Part shown: positions 1-9,913 of the stretch, in pieces
How the letters are laid out: each line of letters begins with the position of its first letter
How positions within the stretch are numbered: position 1 is the first letter of the stretch
DNA from: Bartonella birtlesii IBS 325
GTDB lineage: Bacteria; Pseudomonadota; Alphaproteobacteria; Rhizobiales; Rhizobiaceae
DNA: 64,000 bases
Assembly (NCBI RefSeq): GCF_000273375.1
Contig: NZ_CM001557.1
Location: 10,001 to 74,000, forward strand
Reading direction: 5' to 3'
Translations under genes and position numbers: made by a program
Notes under the pieces: generated by a model
Database searches by the model: none
Seen by the model: the letters and a program-made list of their open reading frames with translations, nothing else
What the model was told of the DNA's origin: nothing

Positions 1-1
1 A

Positions 2-742
2 CAAATTACAGCTGCTCACAGTGCTTTAGATGATGCACAAGCACAAAAAGCTGCCGCTTCAGCCATAGCAACCCATGCACAACTAACTTTAAAACGCACC
101 ACAGAACTTAAAGCGAGTCGTTATGCCCCTCAATCTGGTGTTGATGATGCCAAATCAGCTTATGAACAAGCCATTGCGAATGTTCACCGTGCAGATGCAC
201 AAATAGCTGCGGCACGTGCAAATATCCAAGTTCTACAAGCGCAACGCAGTGAAACGGAAAGCCAAACAAAGAGCTTAGAACTCACGCGTGAAAAAGCACA
301 ACGTGATCTTGATTCAACCATTATCCGAGCTCCGTTTGATGGCGTTATTGGAAATTTAACCGCAAAAGCGGGAGATTTTGTTATGAATGGCCAACGTCTT
401 GCGGCATTAGTTCCCATAGATGCACTTTATATTGAAGCGAACTATAAAGAAACACAGTTACAAAATATTCATGCTGGACAAACTGCTTATATTGCTGTTG
501 ACGCCTTCAAAAAAGACGCGTTTACAGGTACAGTGCTTTCTATTGCCCCTGCAACAGGAGCTGTTTTTTCTCTCTTGCCCCCACAAAATGCCACTGGCAA
601 TTTCACCAAGATTGTCCAACGCATTCCTGTACGTATCTCTATTCCAGAAAAAATATTAAAAACCGGGCGTATTCGAGCAGGAATGAGTGTTTCAGTAGAG
701 ATTGACACTCGTACAAAGCCGCAGGATAAAAATCTCCTATAA
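2..742 (+). CDS. HlyD/EmrA-family membrane fusion protein of a drug exporter (5' end outside window)
   Basis: The reading frame is open from base 2 and ends at a TAA at 740-742, so about 246 C-terminal residues are visible and the N-terminal membrane anchor is missing. The first ~100 residues are an Ala/Gln-rich alpha-helical hairpin, followed by the lipoyl-like half motif DSTIIRAPFDGVIGNL and a beta-barrel segment, the usual order in periplasmic adaptor proteins. The EmrB-type MFS pump starts 21 bases downstream on the same strand, so the two probably form one operon, with this protein linking the inner-membrane pump to an outer-membrane channel. Family assignment is firm; the substrate is unknown. 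The first ATG inside the window (383) is internal and not a real start. Confidence 0.9.
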   Translation, partial: QITAAHSALDDAQAQKAAASAIATHAQLTLKRTTELKASRYAPQSGVDDAKSAYEQAIANVHRADAQIAAARANIQVLQAQRSETESQTKSLELTREKAQRDLDSTIIRAPFDGVIGNLTAKAGDFVMNGQRLAALVPIDALYIEANYKETQLQNIHAGQTAYIAVDAFKKDAFTGTVLSIAPATGAVFSLLPPQNATGNFTKIVQRIPVRISIPEKILKTGRIRAGMSVSVEIDTRTKPQDKNLL

Positions 743-763
743 CAAAAAGCAAATGACCTTACT

Positions 764-2335
764 ATGACATCTCCCATACCAGAATCTACACATTCTCAAG
801 AGCGTACAGAAATCCGTAAAATCGTAGTTTTCATTGCTATGGCCTTTGGCATGTTCATGGCTATTTTGGATATCCAAATCGTTTCTTCCTCTTTAGCGGA
901 AATTCAGGCTGGTCTTTCAGCAAGCTCTGAAGAGATTTCATGGGTGCAAACCTCCTATCTCATCGCTGAAGTCATCATGTTACCCCTTTCTGGTTTCTTA
1001 GGAAGATTGCTCTCAACACGCGTTTTTTTTAGCATATCAGCTGTAGGGTTTACGATTACCTCTGTCCTTTGTGCAACAGCAACATCTATTGAAGAGATGA
1101 TTGTGTACCGAGCACTCCAAGGTTTTATTGGAGGAGGAATTATCCCCAGCGTTTTTGTCGCCTCTTATATACTTTTTCCTCCTTCCAAACGCCCAATTGT
1201 TACTCCTATTGTAGGACTGGTAGCAACGTTAGCGCCCACCATTGGTCCAACAGTGGGAGGCTATCTTTGTCATATCTTATCATGGCACTGGCTCTTTCTC
1301 ATCAATGTACCCTGCGGGATTATTATCTCAATTCTTGCTTGGAAATTGATTGATTTTGATAAAGCTAATCCCTCTTTAATGGCTAAATTTGACTGGCTAG
1401 GCCTCATTTCTATGGCTGTTTTTCTGGGGACTTTGGAGTATATTCTAGAAGAAGGTGCGCGTCATGATTGGTTAAATGACAATCTCATTCTAACTTTGTT
1501 CGTTATCATGATCTTTTCTGCAAGCTTATTCTTCTGGCGCGCTTTTACTGCTAAAGAACCCATCGTTAATCTCTCAGCTTTTTCTAATTTCAATTTTTCA
1601 ACCGCGGCAGTTTTTTCTTTTATGCTTGGAATCGGTCTTTATGGCCTTACATATCTTTATCCTGTCTATTTGAGTCAAATCCGTCATTATGATGCACTCA
1701 TGATTGGAGAAACATTGTTTCTTTCAGGGTTCGTCATGCTCTTAACTGCACCCCTTGCCGGATTTCTTTCAGCACGAATTGATGCACGTTTGATGATGGC
1801 GATAGGACTTTTTGGCTTTGCGTTAGGAACTTGGATGGCTAGCTCTATTACAGACAACTGGGATTTTTGGGAGCTCTTTTGGCCTCAAGTTTTCCGTGGC
1901 GCTTCTGTTATGTTATGCATGGTCCCTGTTAATAACATTGCACTCGGATCACTGCCACCAGACCGAATGCAAAATGCCTCTGGACTTTTTAATCTTACAC
2001 GTAATCTTGGCGGTGCCGTGGGACTTGCTATTATCAGCACTCTTATGACAAAACGTACAGACCTGCATTATGAACGAATAGCCGAAACAGTCCAACACGG
2101 AAATAACCAAGCAACCGAAATGCTTTCAAGCCTTACCATGTACTTTAACTCCACAACCTTTGATCCGCATACTTTTGCTCTCTTCCAACTTTTTAATATG
2201 GTACGCGTCCAAGCAATGGTTATGGCTTTTAGCGATATTTTCTTTATAATAACCATTATCTTTGGCGTCTTGACATCCCTGACTGTTTTTCTCAAAAAAA
2301 CACCACCTCTCACCGATGCTCCTGCAAACCACTGA
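764..2335 (+). CDS. EmrB/QacA-type MFS drug:H+ antiporter (DHA2 family, 14 TMS)
   Basis: The 523-residue product is almost entirely hydrophobic helices, as expected for the 14-helix DHA2 branch of the major facilitator superfamily (usual length about 500-530). Visible hallmarks are the N-terminal segment MFMAILDIQIVSSSLAEIQ (TMS1, motif D1-like), the RALQGFIGGGIIPS stretch (motif B region) and GLVATLAPTIGPTVGGYL (motif C, antiporter signature). It follows the membrane fusion protein with a 21-base gap, so it is the pump of that exporter. Substrate cannot be read from sequence. The C-terminus (KKTPPLTDAPANH) is short and polar. No terminator hairpin with a U-tract is evident immediately downstream. 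Confidence 0.93.
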   Translation: MTSPIPESTHSQERTEIRKIVVFIAMAFGMFMAILDIQIVSSSLAEIQAGLSASSEEISWVQTSYLIAEVIMLPLSGFLGRLLSTRVFFSISAVGFTITSVLCATATSIEEMIVYRALQGFIGGGIIPSVFVASYILFPPSKRPIVTPIVGLVATLAPTIGPTVGGYLCHILSWHWLFLINVPCGIIISILAWKLIDFDKANPSLMAKFDWLGLISMAVFLGTLEYILEEGARHDWLNDNLILTLFVIMIFSASLFFWRAFTAKEPIVNLSAFSNFNFSTAAVFSFMLGIGLYGLTYLYPVYLSQIRHYDALMIGETLFLSGFVMLLTAPLAGFLSARIDARLMMAIGLFGFALGTWMASSITDNWDFWELFWPQVFRGASVMLCMVPVNNIALGSLPPDRMQNASGLFNLTRNLGGAVGLAIISTLMTKRTDLHYERIAETVQHGNNQATEMLSSLTMYFNSTTFDPHTFALFQLFNMVRVQAMVMAFSDIFFIITIIFGVLTSLTVFLKKTPPLTDAPANH

Positions 2336-2709
2336 GCTTAACTGTATGAAAGTCGAGGAGTATTTTTCTTTTCAAACATTCCGTATATATGTATCTTCTA
2401 AACATGTTAGAACAAAACTTTATATTGAATCATTGTCTCTAAACGAAATCTTGCAAAAAGCAAAACTTGCTATATTTCCAATAGTAATTCATCATAAATT
2501 TTGTCAAAATCATTTTAGATGAAGAAAGTTATTGGTACTCTCAGTGGATAGCAAAAATTATTACAGAAAATAAATTCAAGATAAAAGAGAAACCATACTA
2601 CGTTATAAATCTATTCTAAAACCTTATATCGTATAAAAACACCTGACCACCAGCAAAGATGATGTGTAAAGCCTTCAATTTTTGAAAAAAGAACGAAGAG
2701 AAGAGAGCT
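2336..2709. other. Intergenic region, nothing recognised
   Basis: This AT-rich stretch lies between the convergent ends of the exporter pair and the acetyltransferase. It has only short, low-quality open frames, with no convincing ribosome-binding site or terminator hairpin. Confidence 0.5.
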
Positions 2710-3294
2710 TTAAGCCACTTTATGACACTGAAAACGACTCAAACCTTCCCGCTCTCCACTAGGGACCAAAACACCATGACATTCGGAAAGATACTCTGGT
2801 ATCAATTCCAAGGCTTGAAGACGATGTTTTTCATAAGGACCGGGCATTGCCAAATTTTCTGTTAAGCTGTTTGAAAAACCAAAACGCTGATAAAATTCAG
2901 TATCACCGACAAGTAAAATAGCGCCATAACCCTGTTTTTTTGCCGTTTCAATTGCATGCTGCATAAGAAACGATCCTATTCCCATACCGGAACACTTCGC
3001 TGAAACAGCCAGAGGCCCCAAAAGCAAAGCCTGCTGTGTTCCATTCTTCCCTTTGTTAAATCGAACATGCCAAAGACGTACACTGCCCACAAGCTCTCCA
3101 AGTGCATTTTTGACAACAAAAGAGAGTCCACACGCAGCCAACTGTCCACGACGCAAAGTTTCTGAAGACTTACGCTTACGCCCCTTCCCTAGAGCTAAAT
3201 CAAGTAAGCGTTCGCGATGTGGTTTATCAATGTCTTGTTCACCTGAAAGTGTAAAAAATGCGCCATCTTTGGTTTGAAAATGTATCATATTCAT
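2710..3294 (-). CDS. GNAT-family N-acetyltransferase
   Basis: The product of about 195 residues shows the acetyl-CoA binding core of GNAT enzymes: a beta-strand LLLGPLAVSAKCSGMGIGSFLMQHAIETAK containing the R/Q-x-x-G-x-G/A type loop (here KCSGMGIGS), followed by YGAILLVGDTEFYQRFGF, typical of YhbS-like acetyltransferases. The acceptor substrate is unknown. I chose the ATG at 3294; a GTG at 3312 in the same frame would add six residues, and neither has a strong Shine-Dalgarno. It lies 42 bases downstream of the ornithine decarboxylase gene on the same strand, so it is probably co-transcribed and would then share the decarboxylase leader control. A polyamine or amino-acid substrate would fit the context but is only inference. 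Confidence 0.85.
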   Translation of the reverse strand: MNMIHFQTKDGAFFTLSGEQDIDKPHRERLLDLALGKGRKRKSSETLRRGQLAACGLSFVVKNALGELVGSVRLWHVRFNKGKNGTQQALLLGPLAVSAKCSGMGIGSFLMQHAIETAKKQGYGAILLVGDTEFYQRFGFSNSLTENLAMPGPYEKHRLQALELIPEYLSECHGVLVPSGEREGLSRFQCHKVA

Positions 3295-3336
3295 CTTTAT
3301 CACACGCCCCACTCTATCTTCATCATAAAGAAAAAT

Positions 3337-4470
3337 TCAAATCACGTAGGAGCGCAAAGGCTCAAAACCATTAAAGGCAACAGATGCATAAGTTGCCGTG
3401 TAAGCACCAGTACCATGGATCAACAACTCATCCCCTATCGTAAGAGACAAAGGTAACATATAAGGTGTTTTTTCATAAAGAACATCTGCTGAATCGCATG
3501 TTGGCCCCGCTAAAATACAAGGCTCCATTGCCTTATCACCATGAGGTGTTTCAATAGGATAGCGAATTGCTTCATCCATAGTCTCAGCAAGACCATTAAA
3601 TTTTCCAACATCAAGATAAACCCATCGAACATTATCATTGTCTGCTTTTTTAGATATCAGAACAACTTCTGTACGAATAACGCCAGCATTACCAACCATC
3701 CCACGCCCAGGTTCGATAATGGTCTCAGGAATACGATTGCCAAAATATTTCTTTAATGAATCAAAAACAGCCGTACCATAAGCTTGTTCTGTAGGAACAT
3801 CTTTCAAATAACGCGTTGGAAAACCACCCCCCATATTAACCAACTTCAATGAAATTCCCTCTTGCTCCAAATACCTAAAAACTGTAGCCGCGTCCGATAA
3901 AGCACGATCCCATGCGCTAAGATCTGTCTGCTGAGACCCTACATGAAAAGAAACGCCATACGCTTGCAAGCCTAATTGATGTGCCCGACGTAAAACATCA
4001 ACCGCCATAGCAGGAACACAGCCAAATTTGCGTGACAATGGCCACTCTGCACCTTTTCCATCGGTAAGAACGCGGCAAAAAACACGAGCTCCTGGAGCAG
4101 CACGCGCAATTTTTTCTACTTCTTCAACACAATCAACCGCATAAAGTGAAATACCCAATGCGTATGCATGCGCAATATCACGCTCTTTTTTAATAGTATT
4201 CCCAAAAGAAATACGATCACACGTTGCCCCCGCTTTTAAAGCCATTTCAATTTCTGCAACAGAAGCCGCATCAAAAGACGAACCTAAAGAAGCAAGCAAA
4301 CTTAAAATCTCAGGAGCTGGATTTGCCTTTATCGCATAGAAAATACGGGACTGTGGAAGAGCTTTTTCAAAATTTAAATAATTTTCACGGACAACATCAA
4401 GGTCAACAACCAAGCATGGACCATCAAAACAATGTGTTGCAAGAAAATCGCGAATACGTTGCGTCGCCAT
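3337..4470 (-). CDS. Ornithine decarboxylase, PLP fold-III type (alphaproteobacterial ODC/LDC)
   Basis: The enzyme decarboxylates ornithine (possibly also lysine) to give putrescine, the first polyamine step. The 377-residue product has the fold-III decarboxylase marks: the PLP lysine in FYAIKANP (K48), the SFHVGSQ histidine strand, the glycine-rich phosphate loop NMGGGFPTRY, EPGRGMVGNAG, and the catalytic cysteine in GPTCDSADV near the C-terminus. Length matches the family. The start at 4470 is supported by AGGAGA seven bases upstream. A leader of about 420 bases separates it from a good promoter and carries a speF-type structured RNA and an attenuator hairpin, so expression is probably controlled by premature termination. 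Ornithine versus lysine preference cannot be told from sequence alone. Confidence 0.93.
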   Translation of the reverse strand: MATQRIRDFLATHCFDGPCLVVDLDVVRENYLNFEKALPQSRIFYAIKANPAPEILSLLASLGSSFDAASVAEIEMALKAGATCDRISFGNTIKKERDIAHAYALGISLYAVDCVEEVEKIARAAPGARVFCRVLTDGKGAEWPLSRKFGCVPAMAVDVLRRAHQLGLQAYGVSFHVGSQQTDLSAWDRALSDAATVFRYLEQEGISLKLVNMGGGFPTRYLKDVPTEQAYGTAVFDSLKKYFGNRIPETIIEPGRGMVGNAGVIRTEVVLISKKADNDNVRWVYLDVGKFNGLAETMDEAIRYPIETPHGDKAMEPCILAGPTCDSADVLYEKTPYMLPLSLTIGDELLIHGTGAYTATYASVAFNGFEPLRSYVI

Positions 4471-4611
4471 CTATCAATTCTCCTAGGGAAAAAAATCCCT
4501 ACCCTACGCCTAGACAGCATAGAGCCGCCAACAGCCAAAGTACAAAATACACACAATGACTATCCCCATTCTGATTACTGAAATAACCAGAAATTAGCAT
4601 TGCATACAGCG

Positions 4612-4636
4612 AAAAAACAGCGCGCAAACCGCGTTG
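4612..4636 (-). terminator. Intrinsic terminator (attenuator) inside the ODC leader
   Basis: Read on the minus strand, CAACGCG-GTTTG-CGCGCTG forms a 7-bp stem with one A.C mismatch and is followed directly by six T residues. It lies about 140 bases before the decarboxylase start and downstream of the structured leader, the place expected for a regulatory premature terminator. Confidence 0.7.
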
Positions 4637-4649
4637 TTTTACTTTATCT

Positions 4650-4894
4650 GCCTTTTTGATTGGAGTTGAGAAACCACTTCCGCACTGAAGGCAATGAGGT
4701 GTGCCTCTATAGTTATCCCAGCATTTGGACAGCTGGAAGACACCAGAAAGGCCCGCACCGTCGTTGCTTCAAGATGTCCTCACTCTTTCGGTTGGCCGTA
4801 AGAATGACTGGAGCGGTTAGTTCCAGGTACCGTACCGGTTAATCTCACCATTTGAGAACCAGCGGACACCCACAGGCACGTGCGACTTTGGGCA
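4650..4894 (-). ncRNA. speF-type structured leader RNA upstream of ornithine decarboxylase
   Basis: This 245-base stretch is much richer in G+C than its flanks, has no credible ORF, and lies between a promoter-like sequence and the attenuator in front of the decarboxylase. On the minus strand it shows nested complementarity, for example GGTT-CTC-AAATGGT-GAG-ATT-AACC at about 4832-4857 and several further short helices. A cis-regulatory RNA called the speF motif is known upstream of ornithine decarboxylase genes in alphaproteobacteria; position, length and composition fit. I could not run a covariance search, so the family name is inferred from context. Confidence 0.7.
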
Positions 4895-4900
4895 AGGCTT

Positions 4901-4929
4901 CATATAAAACGAATTCTTATTCATTTCAA
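4901..4929 (-). promoter_or_regulatory. Sigma-70-like promoter for the speF leader/ODC
   Basis: On the minus strand TTGAAA and TATATG are separated by exactly 17 bases, placing the transcription start near 4894, just before the GC-rich leader begins. Confidence 0.55.
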
Positions 4930-5573
4930 TCATTTTTTTTATTTTAAACATTTTTTAATTTTTAACGATAAGATGATGTAAAAAAGCAACAATGCCCTCA
5001 TGCAAATAAGTCACCTTATCCGCTTTAATGGGGTGTAACCTTCACGAAATCCCCACACCATTATGTTACTAATTCACAATCTTACTTTAAAAGAATCTCT
5101 TTACTTGAGTGCCCTTATTCCCCCCAACACCACCTAGAAAGTATAACGTAAGATCTATGAAATATGACAATCTTTACGTTATGAAATCAGTAGCATCATT
5201 ATATTTATCTACATCGCTAACGCATTTTCTCTTACATTAACATAGCACATTAATCGTATGTTTCAGTCTATTTTAAAACAACTTTTAAAATCACACGTTC
5301 GCCTTGAGGCTATCTCCCCCATTGGACTACCATAGTACTGTTTTTACTGTTTCAGAATTAAAAGTATTTGAAATAACTGAGTATTATAACATCAAGAATA
5401 TCGGCTCAAAATGCATAATGCTAATATATTTATAAATAAATTACTGAATTTTTTACACAAAACAAAAGACCGAGCAAAAATCAGCTTTATAAAATACTTT
5501 CCCACCAACTCCGAAAACTTTTTTCTCTTAACAAGAAAAAAACCAAAGTTTCAAGCCCTAAAATATAATGCCT
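4930..5573. other. AT-rich intergenic region
   Basis: It lies between the decarboxylase promoter and the 3' end of trhO. Only low-complexity short frames are present; I see no RNA gene, repeat or gene remnant. Confidence 0.45.
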
Positions 5574-6503
5574 TTAAGACTCTTGATGAGAATCAATCGC
5601 ACGCAATTTTGTTAATTGAAACTGCTTATGACGTTCGCGAAAACGCTGCCTATCAGCGTCACTCTTCGTATTATAACAAGCATCACACGAAACACCCTCC
5701 TCATAATGAACCGATAGTTTGCTTTCAGCATTAAGAGGAGAACGACATGCATGACATAATTCGCGCCCACATTCTTCAAGACCATGTTTAACAGAAACAC
5801 GCTCATCAAAAACAAAACACTCGCCCCACCACAAACTTTTTTCCTTTGGAATTTTTTCCAAATATTTCAGAATCCCACCTTTTAAATGGTAAACCTGATC
5901 ATAACCAAGATCACGCACATAAGCTGTTGATTTTTCACAACGAATCCCACCTGTACAGAACATGGCAATTTTCTTTTTCTTCTTTAAATCAGCCTCGTGC
6001 TTGAGCACCCACTCAGGAAATTCCCGAAATGTCTTAATACGCGGATCAATCGCTCCTTGAAAACTCCCAAGCGCATATTCATAATCATTACGCGTATCAA
6101 TGAGGATTGTCTCTTCATCTTGAATAAGGGCATTCCAATCTTCAGGATCGACATAAGTACCAACAGCCTTTAACGGATTAACACCTTCAACCCCCATTGT
6201 GACAATCTCTTTTTTCAACCGCACTTTCATGCGATGAAAAGGCATTTTTGATGCCCATGAATATTTAATCTCCGGCGTTTGGAATGCGGGCTCAGCTATA
6301 ATAAAACTGACCAACGCTTCAATCGCAGCACAAGATCCTGCAACAGTTCCATTGATTCCCTCTTGTGCTAAAAGCAGTGTCCCTTTGATACCCTTTGTTT
6401 GACATAAATCTAGCAAAGGTTTCTGTAATTGACAATAATGCTTCAAATCTGCGAAGCAATAAAGTGCAGCAACTTTAAAATTCTTTTCCATAAGTCTTGC
6501 CAT
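5574..6503 (-). CDS. trhO: tRNA uridine(34) hydroxylase, rhodanese-domain (YceA/TrhO family)
   Basis: TrhO catalyses prephenate-independent, oxygen-dependent formation of 5-hydroxyuridine at tRNA position 34. The product of about 309 residues has the family layout: an N-terminal acylphosphatase-like domain with [16 protein letters not shown], a central rhodanese domain with [19 protein letters not shown] and the active-site loop [12 protein letters not shown], and a C-terminal cysteine cluster ([15 protein letters not shown]) that may bind metal. The frame extends to a TTG at 6527; I chose the first ATG at 6503, and another ATG at 6491 is equally possible because none has a clear ribosome-binding site. 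It is transcribed away from the aldolase gene. Confidence 0.92.
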   Translation of the reverse strand: MARLMEKNFKVAALYCFADLKHYCQLQKPLLDLCQTKGIKGTLLLAQEGINGTVAGSCAAIEALVSFIIAEPAFQTPEIKYSWASKMPFHRMKVRLKKEIVTMGVEGVNPLKAVGTYVDPEDWNALIQDEETILIDTRNDYEYALGSFQGAIDPRIKTFREFPEWVLKHEADLKKKKKIAMFCTGGIRCEKSTAYVRDLGYDQVYHLKGGILKYLEKIPKEKSLWWGECFVFDERVSVKHGLEECGRELCHACRSPLNAESKLSVHYEEGVSCDACYNTKSDADRQRFRERHKQFQLTKLRAIDSHQES

Positions 6504-6601
6504 AACGCGCGTTTCATTCAATTTCAAGATCTATTCATCTACTCTTTAACATATTGTGCTTAATCACACTATACGAACAACACACTCCTAGAGAAAAAAC
6601 C

Positions 6602-7267
6602 ATGTGCCAAAAAATAAATCACCTTTTAACACTCCTCCAAGCACAAACTGTCATCCCTGTTTTGCACATTGACGATCTCCAAATTGCTGTACCCTTAGCA
6701 CGCGCTCTTGTTAAAGGTGGATTGAAAACAATGGAGATCACATTGCGAACATCCAATGCATACGATGCAATAAAAGCAATTACACAAGAAGTGCCGCAAG
6801 CAATTGTTGGAGCAGGAACAATTCTCAATACCATACATTATGAACAAGCCGAACGCGCAGGAGCAAAATTTATCGTAAGCCCTGGATTATCAGACGAATT
6901 GATCGATTGTGCAAAAAACAGTGAAATCCCCCTTCTCCCTGGTGCAATAACACCAAGTGAACTCATGCAAGCATCGAATAAAGGCTATTCATATTTTAAA
7001 TTTTTCCCTGCCAAAGCGGCGGGAGGTATGGATTTTATCCAAGCCTTAGCAGCCCCTTTCTCTGAAATCAGATTTTGCCCAACAGGCGGCATTACACAAA
7101 AAAATGCAGCTCAATGGCTCCAACTTTCTAACGTCTTCTGCGTTGGCGGTTCTTGGATAGCTCCCAAACAGCTTATTACAGCAAATGATTGGGATACCAT
7201 CAGCGCACTAGCACATATAGCAGCACAACTCCCCTCTCATCCGACAAAAGCACGTTCCACAACATAA
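6602..7267 (+). CDS. eda: KDPG/KHG aldolase (2-dehydro-3-deoxy-6-phosphogluconate aldolase)
   Basis: Class I aldolase of the Entner-Doudoroff pathway, splitting KDPG into pyruvate and glyceraldehyde-3-phosphate; members may also act on 4-hydroxy-2-oxoglutarate. The 221-residue product has the catalytic glutamate in KTMEITLRTS, the phosphate-binding GAGTI loop, the Schiff-base lysine in YFKFFPA and the C-terminal FCPTGGIT motif. Length is normal (about 210). I start at the ATG 6602; an upstream in-frame ATG at 6554 would add 16 residues that do not look like the family. Its last 31 bases overlap the 3' end of the convergent fpr gene. Confidence 0.92.
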   Translation: MCQKINHLLTLLQAQTVIPVLHIDDLQIAVPLARALVKGGLKTMEITLRTSNAYDAIKAITQEVPQAIVGAGTILNTIHYEQAERAGAKFIVSPGLSDELIDCAKNSEIPLLPGAITPSELMQASNKGYSYFKFFPAKAAGGMDFIQALAAPFSEIRFCPTGGITQKNAAQWLQLSNVFCVGGSWIAPKQLITANDWDTISALAHIAAQLPSHPTKARSTT

Positions 7268-8067
7268 GTCGCTGGTGCATTATTTGCACCTTCAACAAGA
7301 CCAAAGGATTCACACATTCTTGCACAATCCTTCAGCATTGCCATCGAACCACAAATCATCACACGATCTTCATCAGGATGAATTCTTGGCAAACCTGTCG
7401 TTTCAAAAAAAGTACCGCGTTCCATAACCGTCGTAATGCGACCCATATGCTCAGAAGGTTCGCGAGTTGTCATAGGATAAAATTTCAACTGTTTTGCACA
7501 CTCACCAATTAGTGGATCTTCTTGTAAAGAAGCAACAAGTTCTTTTGCATAAATAAGTTCATCTTTTTTTCTGGTTGTTTGAATAAGAACCACTTCTAAA
7601 AACTTTTCATAAGTTTCAGGATCACGAATAAGGCTTGCAAAGGGAGCAACCCCTGTTCCCGTTGAAAGTAGATAAAGGCGCTTGCCAGGAATAAGAGCAT
7701 CCAAAACCAATGACCCAGTGGATTTTTTCCGCATCAAAACCGTGTCACCAATTTGAATTTTTTGTAGATGCTCGGTTAAAGGTCCACCTGGAACTTTGAT
7801 TGAAAAAAACTCAAGCTGTTCATCCCAAAATGGACTGGCAATCGAATAAGCACGATAAATTGGCTTTTTGGCATTCGGTAAACCAATCATAACAAATTCA
7901 CCCGAACGAAAACGAAAACTTTCCGGACGATTCAATCGAAATTTAAACAAACGATCTGTATAATGATAAACCTCTTGAACAATAAGCGCGAATACATTTT
8001 CAGAAATCGGAAAGTTTGACGTAACGCCGCTGATGTTTGATTGAACATTGGTAGCGAACATATTCAT
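7237..8067 (-). CDS. fpr: Ferredoxin/flavodoxin--NADP+ reductase
   Basis: FAD enzyme that exchanges electrons between NADPH and ferredoxin or flavodoxin. The 276-residue product has the FAD-binding motif YRAYSIASP, the SIKVPGGPLTEHL segment, the NADP-binding LLSTGTGVAPFASLIRDPE loop and MICGSMAMLKD near the C-terminus, and ends in a VERAFVG tail with the penultimate aromatic typical of the bacterial subclass I. GGGAAGAG four to five bases before the ATG at 8067 supports the start. It is convergent with eda and overlaps its last 31 bases. Confidence 0.93.
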   Translation of the reverse strand: MNMFATNVQSNISGVTSNFPISENVFALIVQEVYHYTDRLFKFRLNRPESFRFRSGEFVMIGLPNAKKPIYRAYSIASPFWDEQLEFFSIKVPGGPLTEHLQKIQIGDTVLMRKKSTGSLVLDALIPGKRLYLLSTGTGVAPFASLIRDPETYEKFLEVVLIQTTRKKDELIYAKELVASLQEDPLIGECAKQLKFYPMTTREPSEHMGRITTVMERGTFFETTGLPRIHPDEDRVMICGSMAMLKDCARMCESFGLVEGANNAPATYVVERAFVG

Positions 8068-8794
8068 AAAACTCTTCCCTATATCTCACTAAATATTAAA
8101 TCTTGAATTTGCCAAGTGATATAATACTTGCATCATCATCTGCCAATATTTTTCTTAAAATACAAGCCTTACGATTAACACTTTTATATCAAAATTAGTT
8201 GCAAAGAAAAAACACACAAAACACCAAATTACATTATTATTTTGGTGAAAAAAGAAATTCGATCAAACGCAAATGAATAGACCGTACATGCTTGAACAAA
8301 GACAATCCTCCCAATAAAATAGCATAACTTGGCAAACAAACTAAAAATAATAAAAAGTTTTTTTGACTCTGTCATGGATCATAAAGCCCACCTTTAACTC
8401 ATTACAGATAAAGTCAATTTTATTAAAAACACACTCCGCTCACGCTATTTATACTAAAATCTTTTGACTTCATTATGAAAAATAATACAACATAGCTGTG
8501 TTTTTATTTTTAAAGCATATGACAACTGCAAACAGGAAAAAAAGCCTATTCTTCTTCCAATTATCAGAGGATAAGATGTTTATAATCACATCAATAAAAC
8601 TACGGAATCTCTTTATGATCCAGAAGCAAACATTTTACCTTAAAAGAGTACTTTAATAACATATGATCAAGATGAAGTGCTCATGACTTTAACAATAACA
8701 AACTTTATAGGCCTCCTTTTTATATATCATAAAAAACGATATGAGCGAAGCAAAGGGAACTTCGTGTCTCACAGACTCGAGAAAGAATTTTAAA
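8068..8794. other. AT-rich intergenic region before alr
   Basis: This long stretch separates divergent fpr and alr. I found no gene remnant, RNA or strong repeat; promoters for both genes are expected here but none stands out. Confidence 0.45.
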
Positions 8795-9913
8795 ATGAAT
8801 AAATCCATTAATGATGAAGAACATGCATTATTTCCTGCTACAGCTATAGCAACCATCGATGTGCGTGCTATTGTTGCAAATTACAAAACTTTAACCCAAT
8901 ATGTTGCTCCAGCAGAATGTTCTGCAGTTGTTAAAGCCAATGCTTACGGACTTGGTGCACACAAAATTGCCCCTGCACTTTATCAAGCGGGTTGCCGCAT
9001 TTTTTTTGTCGCCAAAATTGAAGAAGCACTCCAATTAAAAAATATTTTACCTTCCAATATCACACTTGCTCTTTTGAATGGTCTTCCACATACAGCAGAA
9101 GAATTTGTTGCACAATCGGGTATTATTCCTGTTCTTAATTCTTGGAAAGAAATTGAAAACTGGCAAATACTTTGCCAAAAAAAACATAAAAAGTTTCCAG
9201 CGATTATTCAAATTAATACCAATATGAACCGATTAGGACTTGATAAAAAAGAGTTAGAAAAACTTATCAAACAACCCTCAATTTTTGAAAACGCAGAAAT
9301 AAAATATCTTCTCAGTCACCTTGCAAATGGAGAGGATGACACACATTCATCCAACGATATACAATTAGCTGTTTTTAGAAATCTCCTTGCAAAATTGCCT
9401 ATCTGTAAGGTCTCATTTGCCAATTCTGGAGGCATTTTTCTTGGTTCAGATTTTCATTTCGATCTTGTTCGCCCCGGCATTGCACTTTACGGTGTTGATC
9501 CCAATGGCAAACACCAAACCACTCTCAAACCCGTTTTAAAACTTGAAGCACAAGTCCTTCAAAGCCGCTTTGTTGACGCAGGAATACCTGTGGGTTATGG
9601 AGAAAGCTTTATTACCAAAAGACCGAGTACTCTTGCAACCATTTCTATCGGCTATGCAGATGGTTGGCCACGCATTCTTTCGAATAAAGGTAGCGTTTAT
9701 TTCAACGGGCACAAACTTCCTATTGTTGGACGCGTTTCTATGGACTCTATCATAGTTGATGCTACCGATCTTGATAAAAAACCTCAAAGAGGTGATTGGA
9801 TAGAACTCATTGGCCCCCATCAAACCCTCGAAAAAATAGCAACCGACGCCAACACCATTCCAAATGAAATTCTTACTTCTTTAGGAAACCGCTATAAACG
9901 TATTTATATTTAA
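8795..9913 (+). CDS. alr: Alanine racemase
   Basis: PLP enzyme that interconverts L- and D-alanine for peptidoglycan synthesis. The product of 372 residues has the PLP-lysine motif AVVKANAYGLG (K47), the second catalytic base tyrosine in SIGYADGWPR (about residue 287), the MSHLANGEDD-like region (LLSHLANGED) and the C-terminal GRVSMDSIIVD motif. I place the start at ATG 8795 because GAGAAAG lies about nine bases upstream; the frame extends to an ATG at 8741 that has no ribosome-binding site. It is monocistronic, with the convergent gcv operon ending at a shared bidirectional hairpin. Confidence 0.93.
   Translation: MNKSINDEEHALFPATAIATIDVRAIVANYKTLTQYVAPAECSAVVKANAYGLGAHKIAPALYQAGCRIFFVAKIEEALQLKNILPSNITLALLNGLPHTAEEFVAQSGIIPVLNSWKEIENWQILCQKKHKKFPAIIQINTNMNRLGLDKKELEKLIKQPSIFENAEIKYLLSHLANGEDDTHSSNDIQLAVFRNLLAKLPICKVSFANSGGIFLGSDFHFDLVRPGIALYGVDPNGKHQTTLKPVLKLEAQVLQSRFVDAGIPVGYGESFITKRPSTLATISIGYADGWPRILSNKGSVYFNGHKLPIVGRVSMDSIIVDATDLDKKPQRGDWIELIGPHQTLEKIATDANTIPNEILTSLGNRYKRIYI

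Noticed and set aside
4660..4842. Plus-strand 60-codon frame opposite the decarboxylase leader
   Set aside because: The segment is better explained as a structured RNA on the other strand.
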